This document shows, one piece after another, positions 1 to 11,737 of a DNA stretch of 64,000 nucleotides. The first letter of the stretch is position 1, and every line of letters begins with the position of its first letter. The position numbers and the translations under genes were made by a program. Source of the stretch: Labia minor (Eukaryota; Arthropoda; Insecta; Dermaptera; Spongiphoridae); contig OY720350.1 of NCBI GenBank assembly GCA_963082975.1, positions 42,807,851 through 42,871,850 of the forward strand, given 5' to 3'. Under the pieces are notes generated by a model. It searched no databases. It saw only the letters and a list, made by a program, of their open reading frames with translations, and was not told where the DNA came from.

Positions 1-370
1 AACTTTTGAGAAATGTAGCTCAACCGGAAGAGGGTCATTACCTACAACGTTTTGATTTTTTTTCCTCTAAAGTGACCGTAAAAATAAAAATATATGTTTG
101 ATAATTTTTCACATGATTAATAATTGTATAAAACTGCTATATATAGAATTTCAGCTTGATTGAATTGCTGAAAGTACCAGAATTCATTTTTTAACACTGC
201 AAATCTCACGCGCCAACACGTGCCATGGTGCCATCAATAAAAAGCCAAACATGCGCTGGTTTCATATTTATTATTTATAATTTATAATTAATTAAATTTA
301 ATTTAAATATAATATATTATGTTATTTAATCCAATTCAAATTGCGAGATAGTCGAGTGGAGACACTCCAG
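1..370 (+). mobile_element. HINE-A copy A1 (Helentron-derived), left part outside window
   Basis: Non-autonomous rolling-circle element of the A family. It enters from the left edge at the conserved segment reading AACTTTTGAGAAATGTAGC and runs to the 3' end: the subterminal inverted repeat GCGAGATAGT, then the hairpin GAGTG-GAGA-CACTC, then CAG, followed by CTAATT host sequence. The family was recognised by aligning eight copies in this window by eye. The 5' inverted repeat and the TG microsatellite lie outside the window. Confidence 0.8.
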
Positions 371-540
371 CTAATTTATTTCTTATATTTAATTCTGTAC
401 GAAAAAATAAGCAATTATTATTTTTGTTAAAATTTTTTTAAAATAAAATAAACTTACTTATTATACACAATTTATACTTTAAGAATTATTTTTTTTTCTT
501 TTCAATTTGTAATAATATACAGCAATTTATATTTTTTTCT

Positions 541-599
541 CTCTTGGGGGGGGGGGGGGGGGTTTAACCCCCCAAACGCCCCCCTGGTTGCGCCACTGT
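541..599. mobile_element. hAT-like right terminus with a 17-nt G run
   Basis: The stretch ends CCTGGTTGCGCCACTG, the reverse complement of the CAGTGGCGCAACCAGG terminus seen at 58666. CAGTGGCG-type ends are typical of hAT elements. A run of about 17 G followed by C runs lies just inside it. No matching left end or 8-bp duplication is visible in the window, so this is an orphan end. The homopolymer could also be a sequencing or assembly weak point. Confidence 0.5.
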
Positions 600-1340
600 A
601 TGAGGTTTCAAGTTTATAATTAATATCTACCTAATATCTATTTATTTTATACATATTTCGGGTGTTAAAATAAAATAATTTTAAGTTTTTCCTTATAATC
701 TGAAGATAATAGAATTTAAAATTTTTAAAAATATATACGTTTATGATAGAAAAATATAAATATAATATATAATTAATTAAATCATTAAAGTTTATATATA
801 ATTAATATAATCATGCAACCAATTTCGATTTATATAAGTAATTAATTAATACCAATTTTGTTTTTTCTATTCCCACTTCTAATCCTATTCTTTCTTTTCT
901 AAAAATGACCTAAAGAGTTTATGAATTTTGCATGCGATGGGATGCAGGGAATGTTTTAAAAATAACATCTCGGGCGACATTTTTATCTTCTTTTGTTTGT
1001 GAGTGAGTGCATTTTCTTCTTTCCACTGTCACTTCACATACTAAATTCACTAAGAAGTCAGTATAAAGCAAAAATGTATTAAAACAAGAAAATAGAACAA
1101 TGGAGAGAATTTTTATATTGTTCAACACACTAATAAATTTAGATAAAAGTCTAAACGATATAAATATTACAAACAAATATTGTTTTTTTTTTTGTAAATC
1201 ATTAAAAAGATTTACATACAAAGAGATATTATTTATTATTATTACTTACCTAAATATGTATTTTTATAAAAACCACCATATTTATCTTGAGTAACTTGAA
1301 AATAGAAAGTAATGGTAAATAAAAAATGCGGTTATTATTG
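600..1340. other. AT-rich intergenic stretch
   Basis: Low-complexity AT-rich sequence. The open frames here (for example the 100-codon minus-strand frame at 919-1221) are Phe/Ile/Leu/Lys-rich, as expected from AT composition, and show no domain. Confidence 0.6.
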
Positions 1341-1863
1341 ACAAAACAGGAATCTTCAAGGATTTAAATGAAACTTTACCTGTGGATTCCTTGTTTAATT
1401 CCAAAGAAACTTTTATTATAAAATTTTTCCCGGTCTCTTCTAGTTTATGAGATAAAAAATTATTAAAATGTGCATATTAATCCATTTATATTCTATTTAG
1501 CTAGCATGTTTTATTCATTTGAGCAGAAAAGGGCTCCACTAATTTTCGATGTTTTTTCAGTTCGCTTTAGATATATGAAATCAAAAAATTAATTAATTAA
1601 ATAATTTTTTATATCCAAACCGAACTGAAAAAAACCCGAAAATTAATGAATAAGTAAATAATTCCATGACCAAATGCATAAAATAATTATTAATATGGCT
1701 GTCAAACTGAATGTTAATGGGTTAATTATATGCAAATTTTAATAATTTTTATCTCGTAAACTAGAAGGAACCGGGAAAAATTCTATAAGAAAGGTTTATT
1801 TGGAATTAAACAAGGAATCCACAGGTAAATTTTCATCTAAATTCCTGGAGATTCCCCTTTTGT
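1341..1863. repeat. 523-bp foldback (inverted-repeat) element
   Basis: Two arms read as imperfect reverse complements. The left arm starts ACAAAACAGGAATC and contains CCTGTGGATTCCTTG near 1380. The right arm contains CAAGGAATCCACAGG near 1811 and ends GATTCCCCTTTTGT. The outer arms match over roughly 130 bp and again near the centre (TTTTTTCAGTTCG and CGAACTGAAAAAA), giving a hairpin-like element with a short AT loop around 1585-1605. No convincing target duplication was found. No coding capacity. Confidence 0.75.
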
Positions 1864-3455
1864 AATTAATTACCAAAAATCCTTCTCTTAGAAACAACCC
1901 CAATAAAATTATGAAAAAATAAATCTTTTTTAAAAATTAATTACAATTTTAATAAATTAAATATTTCTGAATATTTTAATATAAATAAATAAGTGATTAG
2001 TATAATATAATACTACTAGAATATAACCATTCAAAATTTGAGACAAAAATCGATTGATTTTTTAATCAAAAAAGAAAAAGAATAAATTGTATAAATTTCC
2101 AAAATATAAAACTTGAATTTTTTAATTTAAATAAATTATTTATATTAAATAATAATAAATAAAATAAAGTAGCTAATTGTTAAAAATCTGAACTACTAAG
2201 ATACTGTACTTTAGGAAAAAGGGTTCAAAATTGATCAAATTCACATAAATTATTAAAAGTATTTTTAATATTTATCTGAAAATTTCTCAAAACTAATAAC
2301 TTGATAAAATGGCTTAAAGTTCTTGCCAGTTAATTTATTCTAAAAATAATGTTTTAAAAAAAACAAATATGAATAATGAAAAAATTATAGGTTCGTTATA
2401 AATAATTTCAACAGAAAAATGTTTATATTATTAAATTCTATATACAATTTAAATTTTTTATTATTATTATTTTTCGATAATTTATTTTGTCTTTAATATA
2501 AATTTTTATTTGAATTTATATTAAATATATTAAGTAGATTGAATTTGATTAAACTTTATTTTCTAAAAATAATTTTTTATTAATGATCGTATTAAAATGA
2601 AATTCTAAATTAATTATAAATTCTACAATCAATTTTAATAATAAATAAAGTTATATGTCCTTATATAATTTTATCATAATTAAAAGTTGTATTCTTAAAT
2701 ATATGTCTGAAAATATAGTAGGATTAAAATTTAAATGTTCTACATTAGAAATTTTGTATATTAATAGACATATATATTTATATAATCAAATAAACTACTT
2801 AATTAAATAACTATATACAATGAGTAGTAAAATGTTTAATAAAGCGGCATATAAACAACATGAATCCATTTCATTTGTTATGTAAGATCGTTACCGTCAA
2901 GCAGCTAGCTCCTTTCAGCTTCAATTAAGAATGCATAGTTGGTGGCATTCTCCAAGAACAGGGTGCAACCCTAGGGAACTCATTTTTTTTTTCAACCAAG
3001 AGTTATTTACTACTTTTTGCTTTCAAAGACCTCCCTCCCTCTTTCTCTTTCATATTAAGCTAAAATGTAACGAATTCCTTTTAATCATTCATCCTCTTTT
3101 CTTGAATATATTAATTTTTTTCCCTATTTTAAAATAAAAATTCATTTATAATACTAACAAATATTTTCCGAAAATAATACTAAAAATTTAATATATCGTA
3201 AATGTACCACCTCTTTTAAATAATGTTTTAATCAATTTTTTATAGGCCATATAAAAAGTTTACATTGTTTTTGGTACAAAATTTTCTTTATTGAAAATCA
3301 ATTTTAATCAAGTATATTATATATAATTATTTATGATCTATTATTTTTTCATTTTCTGGTAGTTAACTTAATTCCATCGGTGTAGAATTTATATGGCTCG
3401 CTAGAAAAATTTGGGCAAGTGATTTTAATCATCGCTTCCGTATTACTTACGCTTT
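1864..3455. other. AT-rich intergenic stretch
   Basis: Mostly low-complexity AT. A slightly GC-richer patch at 2885-3065 carries a 68-codon open frame without recognisable motifs. Nothing else is supportable. Confidence 0.5.
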
Positions 3456-3932
3456 ACTATCTCGCCAGTATGTGTGTGTGTGTGTGTGTGTAGATAAGAT
3501 TACGCAAAAACGGTTTAAGCTAGAATAATTCAATTTGGTATACGGGCCTTAATCAAAATTCGTAGTTTTCTATCAACTTCTGAGAAATGTAGCTCAACCG
3601 AAAGAGGATCATTACCTACCACGTATTGATTTTTTTTCCTTTAAAGTGACCGTAAAATACCGTAATAATTTTTCACATGATTAAAAATTGTATAAAACTG
3701 CTATATATAGAATTTCAGCTTGATTGAATCGTTGAAAGTACCGGATTGAATTTTTTAACAGTGCAAATCACGCGCCAGCACGTGCATCAACAAAGAGCCA
3801 AACACGCGCTGGTTTAATAAATATTATTTATTGATTTTAATTTATAATTTAATTAATTAAATTTAATTTAAATATAATATATGTTATTTAATCCAATTCA
3901 AATTGCGAGATAGCCGAGTGGAGACAGTCTAG
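3456..3932 (+). mobile_element. HINE-A copy A2, internally deleted near the 5' end
   Basis: Begins with the A-family 5' inverted repeat ACTATCTCGCC, then goes directly to a (TG)n tract. The usual hairpin partner and about 100 bp of 5' sequence are missing. The remainder follows the family consensus to GCGAGATAGC and a degraded 3' hairpin, ending GACAGTCTAG. It lies 130 bp upstream of a same-strand HINE-B copy. Confidence 0.8.
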
Positions 3933-4062
3933 TTTATTTCACACAACAACAACAAAAACCCGTCAATTTATTCCGAATATTTATCCACTATTGTGTGCTT
4001 CATTTGCAGCATTATCATCTTATGTTTCACAAATTTTCGGGCAGGTTTTTGTAGAGTTTTTT

Positions 4063-4715
4063 ACCGACCGACGATAGTAAGGGAGGTATTGTTTTCACAC
4101 CAAATTTTACATGTGGAGATTTTTACATATCTCCACGAATCATGCATTTTCTTAACAGAAAAAAGTATTTTTAGCATGATGTCTGTCCGTCCGTCCGTCC
4201 GTCCGTCCGTCCGTCCGTCCGTCCGTCCGTCCGTATAGATGTGTACAGCTTGAACAACTCAATGGATTTGGATGAAATTTGGTATATTTACTTGATGCAT
4301 CAGTAGGATGAATTGATCAACTTTTGGTGCAAATCCGGAAACAGGAAGTGGTAGTATTAACGATCGACGATAGGAAGGGGGTTATTTTCACACTAAATTT
4401 CACATGAGGAGATTTTTTACATATCACCACGAATCATGCACTTTGTATTGATTTTATCCTCGAGAAAAATCATCTTTATTAGTTTTTTCTTAATTTAAAA
4501 TTATATGACGTGATCCAGCCATTCATGACGTCACAGCCTGGTCTTACATATATATTAAAAAATAAAATAAAATTAAAAATATTTATGTTATATGCCTATC
4601 TGTTTTTTATTACATTAATAGATATATTAAAATTATTTGAAATTGTTTCTGTAGCTGGAAATTAATTTACTTCAAACCGTCGGTCGGTTCGAACTTGGCC
4701 ACAGGTCAACTTATT
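4063..4715 (+). mobile_element. HINE-B copy B1, long form (653 bp)
   Basis: Starts ACCGACCGACGATAG after a T run. It contains a (GTCC)n microsatellite, then GATGAAATTTGG, then an internal repeat of its own 5' region at about 4361-4442. It ends with CGTCGGTCGGT, a degenerate 3' hairpin and CAACTTATT. The matching subterminal inverted repeats, microsatellite core and 3' hairpin are the hallmark layout of Helentron-associated elements (the DINE-1/HINE class). No coding capacity. The 81-codon frame running through the (GTCC)n tract encodes Ser-Val-Arg-Pro repeats and is not a gene. Confidence 0.85.
4185..4234 (+). repeat. (GTCC)n microsatellite core of HINE-B copy B1
   Basis: About twelve tandem GTCC units, the longest such tract among the B copies here. 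It is an integral part of the element: other long-form copies have shorter tracts at the equivalent position. Confidence 0.95.
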
Positions 4716-5071
4716 ATATTTTTTATTTAAAAAAAATCATCAGTTAGCTTTATTCTTCAGATATTTTACTTATTTTAAAATCAGTGAGAATAATTTTTAG
4801 ATAAGAAAACTATTTTTAAAAAAATTGTAAGATGAAATGTACCTTTTATGCACATGTTCTTTAGAGACAATTGTTTGAGTGTTGCCTAATATATAGACAT
4901 CACCATCATCATTATTTCGTAGAAAAACCCTGGAGACTTTTTATTACTCACTCATTATATTTGAAAATTATATAAAATATATAATTATTAAAAAAAAATA
5001 AAAAAATTGAAAATAATTAATTTTATAGAAATAATAAACTCAAATCCATTTACAATTTATTTTTGTCAAAT

Positions 5072-5102
<31 letters not shown>

Positions 5103-5899
5103 TATTTATCGTTGAAATTATTTTCTTGTTATTATTTATTGATTGTTCATAAAAAAAAAGAAATTACGTTTTCTTACAAGCTTTAGTAATAAATTTAATG
5201 AATTTTTTTTTTATCGATATTAAATTAAATGAAAGATCTTATCAATTAAAATATTGGAAGAAATGTTTATTGTCATTAAGAAATAAATTTGTCTTTTTTT
5301 AGATTTAATGAATTAAATTAAAAATTTAATAGTTTTATTTTTTTGTTTTATTTACTTTGTTTTCATACTTTTGACTATCAATTAAATTTAATGTTTGGAA
5401 ACGAGATAATTATTGTAAATTCAATTCAGTTGGCGTATACAATATTGTAAAAGATATTTTATGTATAATGAGGGTGTGAGTTGCGGGCTGTTCTATTGGA
5501 TTTTGGTTGTATCAACAATAAAACTAATCCAACAAAAGAATAAAAAAATATAAATAAACTCTGTCATGAAATTTTTTACATTTTTTCATTCTAAGAAAAA
5601 AAGTGTACTATTTAGAATGTTCTAATATTTTAATTATATAATCGATATAAAAATATCTAGTTTTTCTTTTTTTTGATTTCTTTCTTCATTAATATTCATT
5701 TTATTTTTATTCAACCAATTTATTTTTTTAAATAATAAGTCATTCCAAAACAATTATCATAATGAAACATTATTACCTATAAAATCAATTAGATTATTAT
5801 ATTTAAATTAATATTAATGAATATTAATGAATTATTAAGAATGTTGAACTACGAAAGATTTCGATGGAGGTTCATATCTTATTAACACATATTTTATTA
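4716..5899. other. AT-rich intergenic stretch with (AT)n
   Basis: Low-complexity AT DNA with an (AT)n tract at about 5072-5094. No gene-like feature seen. Confidence 0.6.
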
Positions 5900-5907
5900 T
5901 AATTTAT

Positions 5908-6659
5908 CAGTGGCGTACCTAGAACTTTTGCCGCCCGGGGCGATCTCCAGTTTGCCGCCCTTTTTATTATAAGTCAATCAAATAGTTGTTTTTATAAATT
6001 AATACACATAAATAAATTATTAAGTTATTTAATCAATAGTAATTAATACACAGAGAGTAAATTTTTTTACACATATTTGTATGCACTCGTAAACATATTT
6101 ATATAATATTTACTCTTCTAGCTTTCATACTAGAAAAATCGTGTATAATGCTCTCAAAATTTATATTTATATTTTTTCCGCCGGCCCTGCTTTTCAAAAG
6201 AAAATACGATGATTTAAAAAAATATTGGTATATCACTTCAAAGTAATCATATAAACTTTTCAAAAGAAATGACATTTATAAACTGATATCAAAAAATTTT
6301 AGTTATGAAAAATTGCCGAACAAAATCGTAAAGATGCGTTTACGAATTCAACGAATTTAAATGAATACAATAAAATAAAATTATTATCCTGTTCTTGGAA
6401 TTAGAATTCAAAATTTACACTAAAATGCATTTATATACACCGAGGAATAATATTCGAAATCATATAGTTAATCATAATTTATATAAATCAAATAGTAAAC
6501 TTATAATAATCATTTATTATTCAAGAAAGAAAAAAATAAATATGAAATGAATAAGTTGCTTTTTACAACTATAACTAAATATAAAAAATGCCGCCCCAAG
6601 ATAAGTGCCGCCCGGTGCGGAGCGCACCCACCGCCCCCCCCCCTCTAGGTACCCCACTG
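5908..6659. mobile_element. Complete hAT-type MITE (752 bp) with perfect 8-bp TSD
   Basis: Ends are CAGTGGCGTACCTAGA on the left and TCTAGGTACCCCACTG on the right, inverted over about 16 bp with one mismatch. Both ends are flanked by the identical 8-mer TAATTTAT (5900-5907 and 6660-6667), the duplication length made by hAT transposases. Just inside the tips are GC-rich blocks (TTGCCGCCC and a C9 run) that contrast with the AT-rich interior. The interior has no transposase frame, so the copy is non-autonomous. Confidence 0.92.
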
Positions 6660-6667
6660 TAATTTAT

Positions 6668-7399
6668 AAAATGAATTTACCATATAAATGGGCAAATTGA
6701 CTAAAATTAGCTTATAACCTTTGGAATATATATTTAAAGTGAAGTTAGAAAATATAAAATTTTCTATTTTAATAAGATAATTCAAAAACTAAAATAATTT
6801 AGTTTTTTTTTATTTTAGCAGTTAATAGAATTAAAATTTAAAAATTATTAAGTCTTTAGAATAAAATTTTATTATTAATTTTTCATTAAATAATTATAAT
6901 TTAAATAATTTTTTTTTTTATAATTATTTACATTTTTAATATTATTGTAAATATGAATAAATAAACTAATCTTAAAAAATAAAAATAGATAAAAATTCTC
7001 TAAATTACCCAAAATAAACGATTAATATGTATTAATTTTACTCACAATACCTTCAAATCATGAACAAAAAAAAAACAAAACATTTTTTTGAAAGGTGGTA
7101 CTTATTTTAAATCTTAATTCTGAATGTTATAGTTTAAAGTTAAATGGTTGAAATTAAAGAAAACGTTTATTGTTGATTATCATTTTAAATGGTTTCTAAA
7201 GTTCGCGTTGAAAAAGCCATTTATAGTCTTTTATATACTTTTAAATACCGTTTTATTTAATGACCATAGTCGAAAGAATTTCTTCGTCATGAAGTTGTTT
7301 TTCTTTTCAAATTTAAATAAATTTAGAAGAAAATGTAACTAAATATTACGATATAAAAATATTCTATTCTATCTTTATGGCGCTACTGAATTCGAATCT
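6668..7399. other. AT-rich intergenic stretch
   Basis: Low-complexity AT. The 64-codon plus-strand frame at 7148-7342 is Phe/Lys/Leu-rich without motifs and is not supported as a gene. Confidence 0.55.
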
Positions 7400-7565
7400 T
7401 TTTGGCTGCAACAATTTCATTCCTCCAACCCTTTCCATTGCTATTCTTCCCAATTCTATATCTGATTTTATATAATATTTCTAATGCTTCTAATAATCCT
7501 ACTAATCTTTGGTTTACACTTCCGCTGTGGTTATTTCCAATTGGTTTTCCCATAACATTTTTTTT
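7400..7565 (-). mobile_element. Eroded LINE 3' fragment
   Basis: Read in reverse, this stretch retains short blocks of the LINE 3' region seen better at 39950-40690. Examples are GGCTGCAACAA (the end of the ORF2 tail), TTCCTCCAACCC, and a block around CCAATTGGTTTTCCCA matching the segment that encodes the Gly-Lys-Arg motif. It is old and strongly AT-mutated. The plus-strand open frame over it (79 codons, hydrophobic) is a by-product, not a membrane protein gene. Confidence 0.5.
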
Positions 7566-8459
7566 ACTAATATTTTTTCATCTATTCAAGAAATATAATC
7601 TACACATTTTAAAAAAAATATTATATATTCTAAAATATTAAATAAATTATTAAGATAATAATTATTAGAGAAAATATATTACCATATGATATATTTATAT
7701 AGCATATAATGAGATCTTTTGTTAAAATAATGATATTAAAAAGTATCTTTTGAAGATAATAATAAGTTATTGTTTAATATAATAATATTAAGATAAAAAT
7801 TTGAGGAGAAAAAAAATAAAAAGATAATATAAACGTGACTAGCCCAAATCAACCATTATAAAAGAAAGTTTTATATAATATAAAAATTTAAAAAAGAAAA
7901 AAAAAACAAATATTGATGTATGTGGTTAAAAATATTTTCTCAAGTTATGAAGTCGCCTGATATATAGGCAACTAACTTTTCTCAACTCAAACACAATGTT
8001 ACTGACCACTGACTATATATATATATACACGTGTCTATAACAAAAATTTAAATTAAATTTTTCACTATTATTTTATTATATAACATTGAGTGCCATATAG
8101 ACAGTTGGATAGATAATAATATAAATAATAATATTTAATTTATAAAATAACACAATTTATATATTTCTATTGATTTACATCTTTATATATTCATTTATTT
8201 AAATTTAAATAATAAATAATCCATAATTATTAATAATAGAGAGATTAGAAATAAAATACATCATTTTCATGATATTTAATTAATTAAAGGATTAAATTTA
8301 ATTAAATTTTATATAAATATATTGATTTTTAATTTAAATCTTGTTCGTTTTATTATTAAAAAAAAACTTTTTCCATTAAACTTCATCGATATTACAATAA
8401 ATAATTAAATTTTGATAAAATAATCCATGAAGAAACAATCAAGTATCAATCAAAGAGCT
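7566..8459. other. AT-rich intergenic stretch
   Basis: Low-complexity AT sequence with a short (TA)n near 8016. No supportable feature. Confidence 0.6.
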
Positions 8460-8705
8460 CCTTTGTACGTCTCAGGTTCCAATTGAGTTTGATTTGGATT
8501 GGATCGTGAAGCCCTTCTTCCTATCCACTGACTGAACAACACTATTGGAGAAGAGGACGAGAGTTGAAGGAAGGAAGGAAGGCCAAACTAATGCATTTGC
8601 TATGACTCCTGATCTCATTCGGTTCACTGCCCACTCCATCATTTCATCTTCACTGAATCTGTTCATGAAATAAAATCCAATTCGAAGGCGTTGTGTCAAG
8701 TTTCA
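8460..8705 (-). other. GC-elevated island with a 75-codon open frame
   Basis: Base composition is clearly richer in G+C than the flanks. The minus strand is open over 8472-8699 and contains the acidic peptide MNRFSEDEMMEWAVNRM. On the plus strand a second frame, MTPDLIRFTAHSI, is open nearby until a stop. I recognise no domain. It could be a host exon, a regulatory island or an unlisted repeat; the sequence alone does not decide. Confidence 0.25.
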
Positions 8706-8740
8706 AAAGATCGCAAACTTTATTATATCTATTATTTATA

Positions 8741-8779
<39 letters not shown>

Positions 8780-8879
8780 TTACATTAGAATATATCACAT
8801 GATAGACTTATCTATAGTATATATCTGTGTCAGGTAATTAAATTCCAAAGTTATATGACCAGATCAAATGTCTTTCTTC

Positions 8880-9450
8880 TTTCTACATTTTATATTTAAT
8901 CATATTCCTATTATCAGCTCTTCTTGTCCTTTGTCTACTCATGACTTGTTTCCCAATTGGTTTTCCTTTAAACAAATTTCTCGTTTATTCAGGCAATTCT
9001 TAGTTATACAATCTTAATCGTTTTTTTTCGATGCATACGTAGAAACTTATTTTCAAAACCATATTAGATAGTAATAAAATCTTTTTCATTTAATTAAAAT
9101 TTATTTTTAAAATATTTTGGTTGATAGTGTTGCACTCATTTAGTTAATTTTTAATTTATTCTTAAATAAAAATCATAATCAATGCAATTCCTCATTATAC
9201 AGTCTCCGCCATTCTCCGGTGACTTCATCTTTTTTTGGCCATGCGAAGAATCCTATTCTCAAATACTCTATATCTACTCTCGTCTCCTAAGGTCATAGAA
9301 CATGCCTCACACTCATACAATACAACTGGTAAATAATTGTTTTATATATTTTAATTTTGATCCCCTTTGATAATAATTTTGACAAATAAGCCCTTCTACT
9401 GCATTAAACTTCGATTTAAATTCTTCTCGAATATTATTATACATTACAGA
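8880..9450 (-). mobile_element. LINE 3' fragment, interrupted
   Basis: In reverse orientation. TTTCCCAATTGGTTTTCC (about 8950) corresponds to the PIGKR-type tail. The block 9195-9330 corresponds to the segment encoding GPKKDEVTG and YGCEAWSMTL (as CCGGTGACTTCATC and GCATGCCTCACACTCAT-like sequence). 9335-9480 matches the upstream RT-end region. About 200 bp of AT-rich DNA separates the two parts. Order and orientation agree with the other copies, so I treat it as one decayed insertion. Confidence 0.6.
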
Positions 9451-9539
9451 AACCAAGTATTTACATTTTTCTACATTTTCAAATTCTTACTTATCACATA
9501 TTTGATGAATATAAAGAATTTCTTCTAAAAATACATTAA

Positions 9540-10080
9540 TTATTTAAAAAAAAAAAAGTTGAATGAATAGCTATGCTATTTTATCCTCCTTGAAATTTAT
9601 TTATAAGAATTTAAAAGAAGAGAATACAAAATGCAGCCAAGCAATGTTGATTACAATAAATAATTATCAAGGGTTTCTTTTTAATCCTAGGTTGTTAAAA
9701 GGCATCTCAGGCATAATTAGACTTTGTACTTCTCTCGACGGGTTTCTCGATCTCCTGGCTCACCCCCCTCTGACTAAGGAGTCCTCATTTCTGCTTCGAG
9801 TCAAATCTTAGTCTGCAAGACGAAGGATGAGTCGCGTCTTTTCCTAAATATGAATAAACACGATTAATCTGCTAATGTTAAAAGTAAACACAATTAAAAG
9901 ACGTGGAGTGGAGATTACTCCTCGGGAGCTAAGCCCATTTGCTTAAGTGGTTCTCGGATTCCCTCGTTAGTTCTGAACTCGGCCGTCCCTTTTCCGGTTC
10001 CCCCATCCTCCATTCTCCACCCTCTACCTCATCCACTTCCATTTCACGGATATGAAACAATAGGCTTTTTAATTTCGATA
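9540..10080. other. GC-elevated patches, no recognised gene
   Basis: Two moderately GC-rich patches (9690-9840 and 9900-10070) lie in otherwise AT-rich DNA. The plus-strand frame 9563-9811 ends in a Pro/Leu/Ser-rich stretch with no known motif. They may be regulatory DNA or degraded exons; I see nothing decisive. Confidence 0.25.
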
Positions 10081-10978
10081 TTAATAACACTCCCCTACGA
10101 CACACTAAATTGGGTTTCCATTCTCTTTAATGGGGGATCTCTTAGAAAATTAGTTAATGCTCTTTCTTGCCTTTTATCTGGATTTCTTTCCAATTAAATT
10201 TTCGATGTAGTTACTTAAATATCTATTTATTTCATTTATCTATTTATTTTTCATTCAAATATAATTTCTCTGCAATTTACTTTCAATAAATTTTTAAATA
10301 AATTTGATAACCGTGGTCTTTGGATAGAGCTCAAGTGTCAATATTCTCTATTTAGAATTTTTTTTTTTTATCCTTTCACAAGACCTTCGTCATATTATTA
10401 TAGTGATGGGTAAGTGAAAATAAGAAAAAAGGTTTATGGTTTTCAAATCATAGTGCGTTGTATATAAAAATGAAAAAACAGGGAGAGAAAAAAAAAAATG
10501 AGAAATCCACCAACTAGAATAATAAGAGCTGTCATAAACAAACAAAGAATCAGAGAGAATTCAGAACTAAGTAACAAACAGAGAAAAACCATTTTTATTC
10601 TTCATTGAATCTAGAATATTTATATTTCAATTTGAATATTTTGTATTGCAAATTTAAGAGTTGAAATAGTTTGTATGTATATGAAGTTTATCGTTTAAAA
10701 AATAAAATTATTTAAATGTGACATCAATAAAGTATATTTAGTAATTTGTATTTATACCTTCATTGAATAATTATTATTATGGATGGATAATATTTTGTTT
10801 GATTAGTTATGATAATGATTAAAAATTATGAATGGTCAAACAACAGAAATCTATAATTTTTAATTATTCAATAAATTAAGCATGTATCATTTTCATATAT
10901 GATATCTAATTCAGTAATCTTAATGATTAATTATTAATATAAAAAATATTGGATGGCTTAGGTAATGAGAAAAATTAA
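10081..10978. other. AT-rich intergenic stretch
   Basis: Low-complexity AT sequence with poly-A and poly-T tracts. No supportable feature. Confidence 0.55.
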
Positions 10979-11737
10979 TAATTATTAAATTGGTAGAACT
11001 CTGGATTAATTTTGAAGAATAAATGGGTATTGAATCCGCGAAGGTTGATAAGGGAAATGATAAAATTGAATTCGTTCAGATTAAAAATGAAGATATAAAA
11101 TTAAACTAAAATTAAATATTTAATAAAATAAAAGAATTAATATTATAAGAATTGATATTATAATAATTGATAACAAAGTAGTTATAAAGAGTTGTTTGTT
11201 TATTAAGGTACGGTTAGAAATATTATAAATGAAATGAAATTTAATTTCATTAAGCAATTGCAATTATATTAATAAGTAAGGGTCGACCACTTAGCTGTAT
11301 GATTGATAGGAATAAATGGAGAATTCTTAGAGACGTGAGTCTTGAGTGTCTGCTTGCAGATTTCTCTGGAACATTTTCTCGCGGCGATGCTCCTCAAGGG
11401 GGTTGGCCGGGATGTCACTCCTGCAAGGGATTTTGGTGTCTCCTTCTCCAATTCTAATCAAGACTGATTCAAAAATTCTTGTAACACCAATAAAACAAAC
11501 TCTTCATCCCTTCCCATTGCATTGTCCACCCCTTCCCCCACTTTGGATACACGGATGGGTCTCTGTACATCTGGCGATCACATGTTTTATGACCAAAGGT
11601 ATTTCATTCTCCAATTTCGCAAAATTCTTTATATCATCCACATGTGTTAAAAAATATCTTTCTAGAAGGTTGCCGCACCATTGTATATTAAAATGCATTT
11701 TTATGCTTATATATTACAATATATATATATATATATT
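10979..11737. repeat. Element D copy D1 (unclassified dispersed repeat)
   Basis: About 760 bp that also occurs at 28166-28945. Shared landmarks in order: TTGGTAG(A/C)ACTCTGGAT, TTGAATCCGCG(A/T)AGGTTGAT, GTCGAC(C/T)ACTTAGCTGT, TTGTCCACCCC, and TTATATATTACAATATATAT at the right end. Minus-strand frames (11269-11451 and 11504-11698) encode fragments such as LLERYFLTHVDDIKNFAKL with faint counterparts in D2, so D may descend from coding sequence. No terminal inverted repeats, LTR or known domain were recognised. Confidence 0.6.

Noticed and set aside
919-1221. 100-codon minus-strand ORF
   Set aside because: Composition is Phe/Leu/Ile/Lys-rich as expected from AT-rich DNA; no motif, no supporting context.
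3905-3930. Pol III A-box-like TAGCCGAGTGGA in the HINE-A 3' end, suggesting a tRNA-derived SINE
   Set aside because: Most copies read TAGTCGAGTGGA; the match falls across the subterminal repeat and the terminal hairpin, there is no B-box at the right distance, and the element ends a few bases later.
4181-4234. CRISPR-like or protein-coding reading of the (GTCC)n tract
   Set aside because: A plain tetranucleotide microsatellite without spacers; the frame through it is a Ser-Val-Arg-Pro artefact, and the element is non-coding.
4687-4700. B-box-like GGTTCGAAC in HINE-B copy B1
   Set aside because: Other copies have GGTTCGGACC; it is part of the subterminal repeat and 3' hairpin, with no A-box upstream.
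7402-7641. 79-codon hydrophobic ORF that looks like a membrane protein
   Set aside because: It lies antisense over an eroded LINE tail, which explains the Pro/Leu/Phe-rich translation.
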